DNA of 64,000 bases, taken from NCBI GenBank assembly GCA_029817715.1, contig JARUPY010000432.1, forward strand, positions 124,001 to 188,000. Reading direction: 5' to 3'. A program made the position numbers and the translations under genes. Shown here piece by piece: positions 45,501 to 57,448 of the stretch (its first letter is position 1; every line of letters begins with the position of its first letter). The notes below the pieces were generated by a model. The model saw only the letters and a list, made by a program, of their open reading frames with translations. It ran no database searches and was not told where the DNA came from. This stretch comes from Melastoma dodecandrum. Lineage: Eukaryota > Streptophyta > Magnoliopsida > Myrtales > Melastomataceae.

Positions 45501-48500
45501 CCAGTTCAAACTTCAAAGGGAAAGATATGTATCTATGCATAACCATGTTAAGCTCCTGGACAGCATAGTTTCACAAGAATGAAACAAAGCTCCAAAATCC
45601 ACCATAGGAGACGAGAGTCCATAGTAGCTATAAGTTCACGATTTTCTACAAACCTAATTGCAGATCATACTGGTGAACCACTTATGTCCACGGTTTACCA
45701 AGCCACCCAAATCTGTCTAAATAAAGGCAAAATGTATCTATCATTACAGGTGCAGCAAGAAAAGTAAGGAGAAAAAAATTGGAGGGAACATTTCCTTCGA
45801 GTTTCTAATGGTTTACTCCGATCTGATAAAGGGTAGAAATGAAAACAAGTTAATTAACTTGTCTTTCAGCATGTTGCTCGTCAGTTTCAATACAAGCGCC
45901 TAAAATTGCATCACGATCTTTTCTAAAATACTCCTGGCCAAAAGTTAGGTCTAATCTTTGCTTCAATTTGTTTGGTTTTCTCATACTTCCATTTCATTCA
46001 CTAAAAATTACTAAATGGGCAAATCCTAAACAAATCAAAGAAAGAAACGGAAAACATCCTTCTCATGAACCTCCTATACCTCTCCACAATAGCAACATTA
46101 GGATCCTTGGGGTGTTTCATATCAGCTCGATGCTGGTACGGTGATCCTTCATGACTGAGAGGTGATTCTTCTTCCCTTTCAGAAGTTTCATTCTGAAAGT
46201 CTCTCGTAATCGGACTTCTTTGAGGAGCGTCTCTCTTTATGCCATTTAGAGATTCTGAAGTATGAATCTTGTTCCCAAGATCCTCCTCTGCAACACTGCC
46301 TTCAGCTTTTTGCGGCTCTCGAAGGTCCTCCTCACTCGTCGGTTCATTGTCCGGGCACTTGGGAACACCACTAGCGGATGCATTGTCATCGGCGGAATCC
46401 TGGCACATAATCTGGTTTTCCAAACACATAATAAAAAATTAAGACACTTCAAATCCAAAGGAAGATAGCAAGTTCAATTGATTCTCTGGATAATTCCAAG
46501 GCACCTCAATGATTGCATCGGAATCACGAATTCGTGGAGGACGGGTATCTATTGAAGGAAGTCGTTCGCCATAACCAGTTTCAACCAGTATTGGCCGCCC
46601 AGTAGGCTGGAAAGGATTAAAACGTGTTAAAGTAGGAAATCCGATCTTCAAATGTAGATAATTTCCCGTCATTGCATTGGTGTAAATACTATAATGAGAA
46701 AATCATCAAGAATACTCTCATGCTTCCATGACTTACAAGTAATCAAAGGAACAATCACCTGGTTTAACCTACATTCTTGCCTATGCATATACATCACCTT
46801 TGGGGGAGTGCATAATACAATGAACAGGGATTCCATCTAGGCAATGAAAGAAAGAGAAAGTTAAGGCTAAGAAATATATTACGAGAAACATACTAATGCT
46901 GGTCGCAAACGAACAGATGCTTTAAAGTCATTCTGTCCGGCATCCAACTTTCCGTCAAGTGCATTTTCTGTTGAAGTGTCACGAACACCTGTTGCTGCTG
47001 CTAATTCTGGAGGCAAGTCTGGATCGAATCCCTAAAGAAGAAAACGATGATGAAAGTTACAAGCCTTTAAATAATCTGAAAAAGACGCTGCCGGGAAGTG
47101 AAACTAGCATAAACAACCCAAATTTACGAGAAAAAATAGGAATAATTGGATTCATGATAACGACAATTTATGATGCGAGACCATTCATACCTGCTCAGTC
47201 CGGCCACTCTCGTATACATGGATTTTGCTTTGCATGGTAGTCTCCATGCGATGTTGTTCCTGCAGAAATTTATATTGTAGGATTTGAAATGTTGTTTCAA
47301 TACTTTAGTTTGAATCAACGGACAGGACTTTACCAACTTCTTGCAGTAATCTTTCCAACTCTCTTCATTCAAACCGAAGTTGAAAAAGTCTGAAAGATCA
47401 ACACCTTGATATCTCCATGGTTTCTCCTCAAAATTATCAATGTCAACCTCAAATATAGTCCTAGAAGTCAAGAACAAAAAGGTTATATTGAAACTAATAT
47501 CCCACAAAAATCATTATTATCATAGTAACAAAGATTCATCGTGGTAAAACAAAAAACTATGGGAGATATGGGAGATATGAATAGGAATCTTTTCTCCAAC
47601 ACACACGGGTTTCTCAAAAGAATTGAAGATTCTATTGATTAACAAAGCTGTCGTGACATTGCCAGGGTTATGAAAGTGGTACATTGAGATTGTGTGTAAA
47701 AATCTCCTCAAAATGGTCTAGATGACGAAATTAAGTTTTTATTATAACGGCTGCTACAGCCAATATAGTTCGACACCACATGTTACTAGATATGCAGCTA
47801 CTAGTGAGGAGATACACCAGAAAAAACTTGCATGAGAACGATAAATTACAATGAGAAGCCCACTTTCCAGGGCATGCAAACTAAATATAGAAATCGTTTA
47901 TAGGATAGAACCATCACTTGTGAGATGGAAGTGTAAATTCCAGTCCTCCTCCATGACCTCTTCCAGAACCCCAAGAAGTCATCCCTAAGCCTGAGGGAAA
48001 CACTTTCTGCATTCCAGAAGCATTCCTCATTCCTGTTAGTCGCCAATCACCTCTTCCACGGCCAGGCACAGAACCCATGTTAAGAAGAGGACGAGCTTGA
48101 CCCAGAGCACCAACAGGAGCAGTTGCATTTGGAATGGTTGAGGCACCGGGCCTCACATACTGCAAATGATAGTAAACATAGGATTAGTTTGCCAAACAAG
48201 TACTCATGCAGATATATTGTTATTCCTGAGAAAAAATCAACCGATGGAAGGAGGATATTGAAAATGTAAAAGCAGAATGCGTAAAATCTATGTTTGTAAT
48301 GAAGCTGTCCAGATTTCAAACTCATATTACTGGTCTAAACTTCCATAGAGATTTCCGCCAGAAAGAGGCAGGATACTTCCATTCAAATTCCTCTTAGAAT
48401 CTAACAGCCATTCATTTCTTTTGATAATGGGTCGGATTGTGGATCACAATGTGTAAAAGATGAACACCGTGAGTCTAACAGGTGAGAAACCATCAGTACC

Positions 48501-49967
48501 AGGCTCAGAGCTTATGGAAAGCACATTGTATACAAGATTCATGGTCTTAAGGAAGAGTTCCCATGATCGACTCATGAATCTTGCAAATGTTTGTGTTACC
48601 GCTCCCCTCCTTTTGACAGGAGTCCAGTAATTATATAAGTGGCAGAATCAGAAAATAACTTTTTTTCATCGTACTTTTCAGATGAGAGGGCTGACAGACA
48701 GGTAAACGGGGAGCTCGACTACCAAATCTGGCTAGTCTAGAAATTTTACTGGGCACAACTACATGCTGACAGTTAAAAGATTCTGCAAGTAGAAACCATT
48801 TTCTGAAATGCTCTTTGCTTCACCAGCTTATCAAAGCTACAACGACGACCTTGTTGCTACATGTTCATCATCCAGAAAGAAATTGACTGAAAGATACTCA
48901 TTTTGTCGCCAAATGACAACCAGTTGAATGGGATACCCTCAGAAATCAATCTAGAGCGTTGACTTTGAGTGCTACTTTCTTGAAGGGCTGCCAGGAACTT
49001 AGTGAGGGATGCTTGGATCATTTGTTATTCATCAACTACAAGATATCAACAAGAACAAATAATACCCAAAAAACCCTTTTTTATTATTCGGGTAAACCAA
49101 TCAATCAACAGTTATCGTTCTTCCTCTGCAAAATTACAAAAATAATCAACTGGACACTGATTGCTTCTGACAATCACCTACAATTATACACTCACTAAAA
49201 CTAACCTTAAACTGAGAATGAAACGGATGATACCCCATCCCGTTGAAACCAACTTTCCCTCCTGTAGGTGCACCAGCGGCTGCAACAACTCCTCCATTAG
49301 CCTTGCCTTCAATCTCCTTCTCATCATTCCCCACTTCAGCTGCTTCCTCGCCCCACGCTTGCTCACCAAGAACCTGATTAGCATCCCCATTATCGGCCAC
49401 AATCACGAGTGGATCACCATCCTCGTCGTCTTCATCGTCATCCGGGGCTCCTGCACCTCTGTAACCACCTCCCACGCTGCCACGGACACTTCCGTTATTG
49501 TTAGTTTCATTCAGAACAATCTGCAAATCATCCTCACTGTCATTGTCACTATCCCAATCTCCGCCTGCACCACTCAGGCCAACCCCACTCGAATCCTTAG
49601 CATCTGACAACCCCGGAATCACCGGCCTCTCCTCCTCATCCTCTATATCAAGCCTCATCGAGATAGAATCTTTGGCATTCCCGTCAGACACGCCCTTCGG
49701 CCCATCAACCGAATTGGGGCCAGAAACCCTCGATTGGGGTATGCTCTCGGATGACGGCTCCTTTCTATTCGGATTGAGGGACAGGGCTAGGGTTTTGCTG
49801 GGCGTGTTAGCGGCAGCAGGGCTACGATACAAATGGACCTCATCGCAAGATGCTGGATTGGGTTCGGTATCCATGGCGGGTCGGGGGGCGGAGGAGGACG
49901 ACAATTGCGAGGTGAAAGGACGGAGGACGTCGGTGTAGAGGTCCCCGAACTCGTCGTCCTCTTCCAT
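42515..49967 (-). CDS. FIPS5: FIP1-like polyadenylation factor (FIPS5/FIP1[V] type)
   Basis: Nine exons on the minus strand: 49206-49967, 47918-48159, 47334-47460, 47191-47259, 46894-47031, 46505-46606, 46071-46411, 43836-45333 and 42515-43057. They give 1273 residues in one consistent frame. The start [18 protein letters not shown] matches the family; an upstream in-frame ATG at 50138 lies in a GC-repeat leader and is rejected. An acidic region ([18 protein letters not shown]) is followed by the Fip1 motif at about 335-377 ([35 protein letters not shown]). The rest is a long, disordered, charged tail rich in RE, RD and RS, with six consecutive Asn (44126-44143), ending [17 protein letters not shown]1 links poly(A) polymerase to the cleavage and polyadenylation complex and contacts CPSF30. 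Confidence 0.96.
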
Positions 49968-50330
49968 TTGGGTGCGGTCGACGATCGCTTGAGCCCCTCT
50001 CCCCCCCCACCCACCCCTTGTTTCCTGTCTTCGGAGGCGATGGATGAGATTATTGGAGGAGCGGCGGCGGCGGCGGCGGCGGCGGCGGTTGTTTGTTGGC
50101 TGGAGCGGTTTTGCTCGCCTAGTTCGATTTTTGTGCATTACCGGGGTTATATTTAAATTGGCGTTCCATGGAAAGTGGAAGGAAATTGAAGGATCAAATT
50201 GAGAACATTTTAAAGTTTTGTACTTAAATTGTAAATTTTTGAGTTGTATTTCTTCTTCATCTTTCGTCGTCTCTCCTCAGCGAAAGGGACGACGTTTCTA
50301 TTTGGAACCGATCCACACAGAGATGATCGG
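49968..50330 (-). promoter_or_regulatory. FIP1 leader and promoter with a GGC microsatellite
   Basis: A trinucleotide run of GGC/GCC, about eight units, lies at 50060-50084 in the presumed 5' leader, next to C-rich sequence at 49995-50020. No clear TATA box was seen, as in many housekeeping genes. CGTTG at 50331-50335 is the left target duplicate of the Tat element. Confidence 0.45.
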
Positions 50331-50335
50331 CGTTG

Positions 50336-51305
50336 TGTTGACATGGCAATTAATTTTGGGCCTGGGTTTAGAACAGAAACCCAGTAATCCCTCAAGTCAC
50401 ACTCCGAGTCGGCCCAAGATGTAGTCGTCTAGGCCGACTCACGACGAAATCGACTAGGTCGATTTATGACGAAGTCGATTAGGTCGACTTATAAACGGGG
50501 TCGACTAGGTCGACTCACGATGAAGGAATATGATGATCAAAGCCAATCAAGATGACTCAACAGTAGCTAGGTCTACTAGTAGGGTCAAGTCGACGGAATC
50601 CTGGATAAAGTCGACTAAGTCGATCACAGTCCGTACAGATCAGTCAAGTCGACGAGGTTGAAAAAAATTTATTCATTTTCAATCATGTTTGTTAAGGATC
50701 GTAACTGATTCTAATATCCAGGAACGTGATCCCATATATCAAGGAGGTTGTTGAGACACTCCCACGATATTAGGGATCACGATCTATAACACGATCTATC
50801 TGTTACGTGTTAAACACGTACAAGTCTTCTATAAATAGCAGAGAAATTTTTCAAGACAAAACACGACCATACACAGCCAAAACTCTGAAGTTTGTTCGTC
50901 AACCTTAGGAATTAGATACCTCGACCCGGTTTGTAGGTCAACCTCCCTCCACCAGCAGAGTGAGCTCGTAGGGCCTTTGCCGTCAACCCCCGCCAGCGAC
51001 ACCACCGACGGAGTGAGCTCGTAGGGCCTTCGTCACAGCCTCCCGCCAGCGACCATCACCGACGGAGCGAGCTTCCAAGGCCTTCGTCACAAGTTCTCCA
51101 CCGTCACAGATTTCCACGTCGTCGTCAATACTTGCGCTTTTTTCCATTTTTAATGGCTGTAAGCCCTATTTCCTTTATTCATTAAGATTGTAAGACTTGC
51201 ATTTGATTTCAATAAAATTGTGCATCTTCTTACTGGCGACCACAATATAACTACTGTGAGTCCATTGCCAAATATTTCCAACGTGAACCGTTTCGTGCGC
51301 GAACA
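50336..51305 (+). repeat. 5' LTR of the Tat element
   Basis: It holds a TATA box CTATAAATAG at 50829-50838, a 5' region full of short GTCGACTAGGTCGA-type repeats (50440-50660), and a downstream region with three imperfect units of about 60 bases (50955-51110), each with GAGCGAGCT/GAGTGAGCTC followed by AGGGCCTT and CCGCCAGCGACC. Confidence 0.95.
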
Positions 51306-51330
51306 CGTTTTTGGCGACCATAGTGGGAGT
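51306..51330 (+). other. primer-binding site region of the Tat element
   Basis: Directly after the LTR end the sequence reads CGTTTTTGGCGACCATAGTG. A TGGCGAC start is common to primer sites of Tat relatives. I could not fix the tRNA with certainty. Confidence 0.55.
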
Positions 51331-51355
51331 ACGTTGAGAAAAAAAAAAAAAAAGA

Positions 51356-54300
51356 ATGCCGAGAAATACTCGAAGCCGTGAGTCTCAGAATCCCTTAGAT
51401 GGGGAAAACCAGGAACTTCCTCCGGGAATGGACTTGCCAGCGCCGGCCCTAGGAGGCCAGGCAGCTACAAACCAGTCCACCTTTGATTCACATACCCCGT
51501 CTGCATTTATTTCAAGACTGGAGTTCCACAAGGAACTTGGAGATGTGCATCAGGAGTTGACTACTATGAAGGATATTCTAATGGATGTCCAAACCCTAAT
51601 AGGGCGTCTTTCTGGCCCGAGAAACGAGGAAAGAGTAAGACCTCATATGAGAGAAGCCCCCTTTAGGGAGTCTACGTTCATGACAGACGCTCGACGGACT
51701 GCTCAAGGGCCACGTAACGTGACTTTTGAGCAATCTGAGATAAGGACGAATGCTCTTTTCGAACCCGGGAATCTGGTTCCCCCTGTTCGACCCTCTTCTT
51801 CACGTAATCGACCAACGAATACGTATTGGAATGAGGCAGAGGATTTTCAAGAGGAAACAGATCGAGGAGAGGATTTTATTCCGTCTCGTCGCCCTGGAAA
51901 AGAACCTGTAATCGACGCGACTGGAGACCCCTATGAGCTTGGATCCCGAGGTGGAAACTTTCGGGAGCAGCCTTCTTTCTACATGACGAATCCAGCGAAT
52001 CAGGCAATGGGGGAAAGATCTCCATACAGCCCGATAAGGTCGACTCGACCTCCAGCGCAGGTCCCAGTAGACGGTGTACCCCCAGACTTGAGGGAGGCCA
52101 TAACTCAGGTTATAGAGCAAGTCGTCCCCGGAATAGCTCGGCGAGACGATCCCTGTTTGTACAGGTCTCCCTATCCTGCATATGTCGACAGGGATTTCCC
52201 TTTACCCAGAGGTTATAAGGTGCCCGACTTTACTCGTTTTTCGGGTGAAGATGAAATGACCCCACTCGAGCACGTCGCTCGCTTCACTCACCAACTTGGT
52301 GAGACGGCTGGGAACGACTTTTGGAAACTAAAGCTCTTTCCTAACTCGTTAACAGGAGATGCCTTTACATGGTATGCGAGTTTGCCGCCAGGGTCAGTAG
52401 CCTCGTGGACTCAGATGCAGTCTATGTTCGTTAAAACCTTTGCTCGACTGGACACCCCCATGTCGATGTTTGAAGTAATGCGCCTTAAACAGGCTAACGG
52501 AGAACACCCAGGGCAGTTTCTAATGAAACTTAGGAAGGCCCTACTACGGTGTACACCCCCCCATACCAGAGAAGGATCAGTTACTTCTCGCATTAAATGC
52601 GCTGACTATCCCATTCCGGAAAAAGCTGCAGGGCGAGCGCTTTGCTGACCTGTATGACTTAGCAAGGAGGGCTACTGAGTATTATCAGCTCCTTACAGAG
52701 GAAGCTCAGCTGACTCGAGCCTACCAAGTCGACACTTATGAAGTCGACGTGGCGGAATTTGTCAAGGGGGAGTCGACTATATGTGATCCCCTGACTAAGA
52801 AGAATTCCAAAGCTAAGGCATCCCAAAAGAATGCCGAGGAAAGAAAATATTCTTTCGACACGGATAAAGTCGGCGCTATATTCGACTGGCTTTATCAAAG
52901 GAAAAGGATTAGGCTTAAGCCCGGCCATCGAGTCCCTCAGACAGAGAGGGAAAAAAATAGGAATTACTGCAAGTGGCATGGGTCCTTCACCCATGCTACC
53001 AAGGACTGTTTGTCCTTTAGAAATATCATCCAGGATTTAATAGAGTCTAAAGAGCTCCGTTTTCCCGAGGTCGATGAAGTCGCCTTGGTGGATGATAATC
53101 CATTCGGGGACGAAGTCGCCATTCATACGTTTGACATATTTGATACTGAGGTTAATCTCTTAGAAGTTATTAACGACTCTGCTGTACCCTCGCAGGACTT
53201 ACAAGCAACCGGCGAGACTCTGGTGTCTAATGCCCTGATGAAGCGACTGGCTGAGCGTGGGGTCTTCATTCTGCCCAAAGGAAGGGAGAAGTGGCTATGC
53301 CACTGGCACTTGAACGACACTCATACTACGGATCAGTGCCATACGTTCAAGAAGTACCTACTGGACAGCAAGACGGAGGGGTGGTACGACTTGACCCCGT
53401 TCGAGGAAGCAGCAATGTCGCTGAACACTCCCCGAGGATCTTCTCACGCCCTCAAAAGCCCTCCTAGCGCAGATCGCCGATTAGCCTTGCGAGGAGGAAG
53501 AGGAGGCCCCCAGGGTCACAAGGGGAATGGAGAGACAGTCGCCCGAGGAACAGAACGCCCGGCGCGGCGACTGGAGTTCATAGACTCCTCTGGCCAAAGG
53601 GTTATCAGACAGGGGTACACTAGAACTACCCCTGTCAAGGAGATTAGACCGGTAGAGGAGCATAAGGAAGCGGACCAACCTCAGCAGGCCGTGAATCGCA
53701 GGCCCCGCTACGCGTCGCAGACAGTTGATCCTCAGGAACTGCGGAGGGGACCACCTATTGCCCAATTCCTGGACGAAAAGCTGCTGTGCCAAAAGTGCAA
53801 GCTGATCGCTCACAACCGCATACTCATCACCCAGCTCTGCACAGCATGCTGCGTTAACTACTTCTTGCGGCTCGTCGACTTATCCGCAAAAGGGGAGATG
53901 CTGGTGAAGGCAGTCCGTCCGGAGGGCTCAGGTAATTCGAACCCTAACAAGCCCTCTTCGAATAGGCCAGCAGATAACCCTGTGCAGGTAGGATATGACC
54001 CAGCCGACGGAAGGTTTGTGGAGGTAAGTCGACTCCCTTTTGGTTCTAAGAAACCAAGGTTCGTCAAAGCGCTTAACCCTTCGTCTCAATGGCAGAAGGC
54101 GGAAAGGAAGCTTACGCTTCCCGTAAGGGCTCAAAAGAGAAAAGAAAGGCGTCTAAGTAACGCCCAGAAGAAGCCAAGAATGACCCCTGTGATGCTACCC
54201 TTTGGCGGGAACCACGCCACAGGGAAACAAGTTGCAGAGCCCGAGCGTGTCGAGTCTACTGACTACTCGGAAGACCCAGGCTCGAGCTTCGACTACACTC

Positions 54301-54806
54301 CTCTACGAGGAGATAAGCCCTGCGACTTCAACGCAGAGCAAGGGCCCCTCGTGAGCTGCAACGCTCTTACCCTCCCTGCGGAGTTCGCCTGCAACGACAA
54401 GTCGGAGGCACCGGAAGGTAAAACTCTCGACTCTAAAGTCATTACATTTCCTTCTGGCTTCCCTCTGCACTGGTTGAGGAAACCATCAGATCGCATGAAA
54501 CAGCATATGCATTCGCTGTATATCTCAGCCACCTTTGATGGTGTCTTAGTGGGTCGAGTCTTAATAGACAATGGCGCCACTATCAATGTTCTTCCCCTCG
54601 CCAAGTTTAGATTACTTGGGTACAAGCCTAGCGAGTTGGTGCGAACCGACGTAGCTGTAAGTGGCTTCAATGGGAGAAAATCCGAGTGCCTGGGCATATG
54701 CTCCGTGCGCCTAGGCGTCGGGAGACACGAGCAGGAAACTGCTTTCTTTGTAATCGATATAACCCCTTCATTTAATGCGCTTTTAGGACGCGATTGGCTT
54801 CATTAG
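51356..54806 (+). pseudogene. Tat-lineage Gag-protease polyprotein with a frameshift
   Basis: Frame 1 runs from the ATG at 51356 (MPRNTRSRESQNPLDGENQE) through the Gag core (YKVPDFTRFSGEDEMTPLEH, LKLFPNSLTGDAFTWYASLP, MKLRKALLRC). A run of seven C (52556-52562) shifts the frame. The +1 frame then reads PIPEKDQLLLALNALTIPFR and onward without a stop to 54806. It includes two zinc-finger-like blocks (YCKWHGSFTHATKDC, LCHWHLNDTHTTDQC) and the aspartic protease (VLIDNGATINVLPLAKF, NALLGRDWLH). After DWLH a TAG replaces the expected Gln codon. A short tail in another frame (about 54830-55050, KADEDSCCDKG...) follows, then nothing pol-like. One base in the C run decides whether Gag-protease is open. 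Confidence 0.88.
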
Positions 54807-55263
54807 GCCGCCGCGATTCCATCTACTTTTCGTTAAGGCTGATGAAGACTCCTGTTGTGACAAGGGTATTTTGCATGCAGAGACGTGTAAGACGGTCAAG
54901 GACCTTACTCTGGACCAGCGCTACAAGCTGGGAGACCCCACAGTCAGACCCTTAGGTCAACCTTCTGGGAAGTTCGACTTCATCGTAAGCTATGGCACCT
55001 CTCACCCCAAGCCTGACGAAGGACCGATTGTGCCAACAGGATCTGTGTGACCTGATAGATGGACTGAATAAAACCAAGGTTCATATATGAACTAGAGTAA
55101 TATATCTTAGCAGGGAGTCGAGCTCACCTCGGCGATCGAAGCCGTTGCACCTGTCTCGAACACAACCGGAGTAGGTTGGTCACCACCTCCGGTTGACGCT
55201 TCGCCCTAGGCAATATAGTGCGGGTTAGATACAGAAGCTCAAGATGAATTAAAATCAGTAGAA
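54807..55263 (+). other. end of protease region; pol absent
   Basis: A residual coding piece (54830-55050, ADEDSCCDKGILHAETCKTV, then LTLDQRYKLGDPTVRP) is the last element-sense protein. RT, RNase H and integrase motifs were searched for by eye on both strands across 54800-57450 and none was found. An internal deletion or an ancestral pol-less structure explains this. Confidence 0.6.
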
Positions 55264-57250
55264 TCATACCTCTGTAGTCGCTCCTCGAGCGATGTCGACC
55301 GTCGCTAAGGTCGCAGGCACCGCAGCAGATGATGAACTCACTACTGGTGATCTGAATGGGGCCACCGCTGCTGGCGACCTCGAAGAAGAAGTCGCCGCTA
55401 CGGTAGTCGGCGACTTGGGAAGAGGAGCCGCCACTGAAGATGATACCTTCACCAGTCTCCTCCTCTGGGATAGAGGCATCTCTTCAAGATCTCCTGCCTC
55501 GACCGCCTTGCGCTTTGGAGCGCTTTTAGGTCGAGCCTTAGAGGGATCACCTGCAGCTGTCTCCCTGGGGCTCGCCACCTTAGCTTTCCCCTTGCCAGTC
55601 GACTTGAGTCTAGAAGGAGCGGGGGCAAGGGGAGCCTTAGGCTTGGATTTTCCAGAGCCCTGAGGCATCATTGATCCTGAAAAGGAGAAAGCTCATGATT
55701 AATACTAAGGACCCAATACTTTTAAAATCAAGCTAAGTCTTTACCTTTTGCTTTGATATGCGCGTCGCCTATGTAAAAATCAGGCTCCTTGGAGACCTCC
55801 AAGAAATGCATCAAAGCCCGCAGCTCTTCATAGGTAGTCGACCATAGCACAGTGAAGAACTGTGTGGCAAAAACAAGCAGAAGTACCAGATGGGAATTCT
55901 ATCTGGGAGAGCTGCGCCTTGCTGTTGAGCAAGTCGAGGGTCTTCGGGGAGATCGGCTTGCACACAATTCTCTTCATCCTGTCCCCGCACAAGCCACCAG
56001 TAGGGTCGGCAAGTGGAACCGCTACACCCTGGATGAACCCAAACTGCCTTGCACACAGCTGAGGGTTATAGGCTTCAAAGGTCAGGTAGCCGTCGAAGAT
56101 AACTGGTAGGTCCCTGCGGGTCAATACCCCATTCCAGAAGCCACGAGCAGCTTGAGGATTAATTTCTTGAGCAAATGTCTTGCCGCCTGGAAAGGGTGCC
56201 CAGTTGCGTCGATCTACCCTGCCGAAGTCGACGATGTGCTTCATGTGGCCAGTGATCGATGTCATAAGCCATTGATCCTTCCGCTGGCAGCACTGCTCCA
56301 AGATGGTCTCCCCATAATAGGCAGACTCGAGGGGCGAAGCAGGGCCCTTGAACCCAGTCAATCCTGGCATCCACATAGCCGACCAGAGGTGAACTAACCA
56401 GAGCAACCCTCCTGCTGGATGTTTTGGAAATGGCTTGATCTGAGTCGTCGCTCTGTCCAGATCATGGTAAAGAAGACCCAAAATGAAGGGGCCCCAAGAG
56501 ATTTCTTCATTGGTCTCCCTCAGAAAGTTGGCCACTGCATAAGAAGTGTGGCTGACCTTCTTCCCAGGGAAGCAATAAACAAACTTGCTTAACCAGGTGC
56601 TGAGAAACTCGACCTCTTCCGGGCGCCAAACCTTCGGTCGACAACTTCTCATCTGGCTCTTTGCCTGCTGAGGCCATTTTTAAGTGCCTGCTCACCACCT
56701 CCATGTACTGAAGGGCGCCCTTAGGATTAATATCACATGCCTGAGAGTATTGTCGAACAGGGAGGCCATTGATTTTGCACCTGGTCAAAATCTTCACATA
56801 TGCCAATGTAACAGACATGGGACCCTCCGGGAAATAGAAGCAATTGACAGCAGAGTTCCAGAAAGGCAGCATGGCCGAGCAAACCCTAGGATCACAGCTC
56901 TTGTCTGCCACGGACATTCTAAAGAACATCAAGATTTTCTGATTCCTAAACCTCTCTGCGAAGTGCTCCTCCCACATCTCGAGCCATTCCACCATCTCAG
57001 ATTTAGATGCAGAAGGAAAACACAGGAAGGATCCCTGACCTTCCCAGTTGAGGGGATCGACGAAGTTGGGATGGCAAATCGGGATGGGCTTCTCAGTGAC
57101 GAGGTAGTTGAGCGACACCGTCCCCGGGAAAAAATGCTCCGGCAGGATAGGTCCGAGAGTGACGCCCGATCCCTGATCCTCTGCGACCGGAACGGGTCCG
57201 GTTTGCCCCGCACGCAGATTATAGAGCTCGAAAGCCTTAAAAGTCGACAT
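55264..57250 (-). pseudogene. antisense plant-mobile-domain gene inside the Tat element
   Basis: On the strand opposite to gag. From the ATG at 57250 (MSTFKAFELYNLRAGQTGPV) it reads MVEWLEMWEEHF, SAMLPFWNSAVNCFYFPEGP, then MSVTLAYVKILTRCKINGLP, the block typical of the plant mobile domain (fish the pattern C-F-F-P-x-G-x-M-x-x-T-L). Near 56640-56655 the frame shifts and continues (RPEEVEFLSTWLSKFVYCFP, SYAVANFLRE, WGPFILGLLYHDLDRATT). A second shift lies near 55860 (TYEELRALMHFLEVSKEPDF). A possible intron (about 55744-55678) leads to a basic Pro/Lys/Ser-rich tail (55671-55264). Host relatives (MAIN/MAIL) act in silencing and genome stability; its role in a retroelement is unknown. Confidence 0.75.
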
Positions 57251-57448
57251 CTTTTTAAGGATCGGAAGAGTTTTTGAGGAGGGAGACGAAGAGTTTTTCT
57301 GGGAAGCGAGGGTTTCTGGTTTCTTGGAGAAGATGGAGAAGTGTTGAGCAAGGAAGAAAAGTGCGGGAAAAGGACGATGACTCTCCTTTATATAGGGTAT
57401 GATTTCTGCTGAGTCGGCATAGCCAACCCAGCATAAAAGGGGGGCTTA

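Noticed and set aside
49968..50138. Upstream in-frame ATG that would lengthen FIP1 by 57 residues
   Set aside because: It would encode an Arg run from the GGC microsatellite. The family starts at [11 protein letters not shown] (49967).
36577..50138. Possible functional gene cluster of hydrolase, DUF1068, YKT6 and FIP1
   Set aside because: The genes belong to unrelated general pathways, and close spacing is normal in gene-rich plant DNA.
55292..55663. 123-codon frame on + opposite the antisense tail
   Set aside because: It is the mirror of the Pro/Ala/Ser-rich coding tail on the minus strand and has no similarity to pol.
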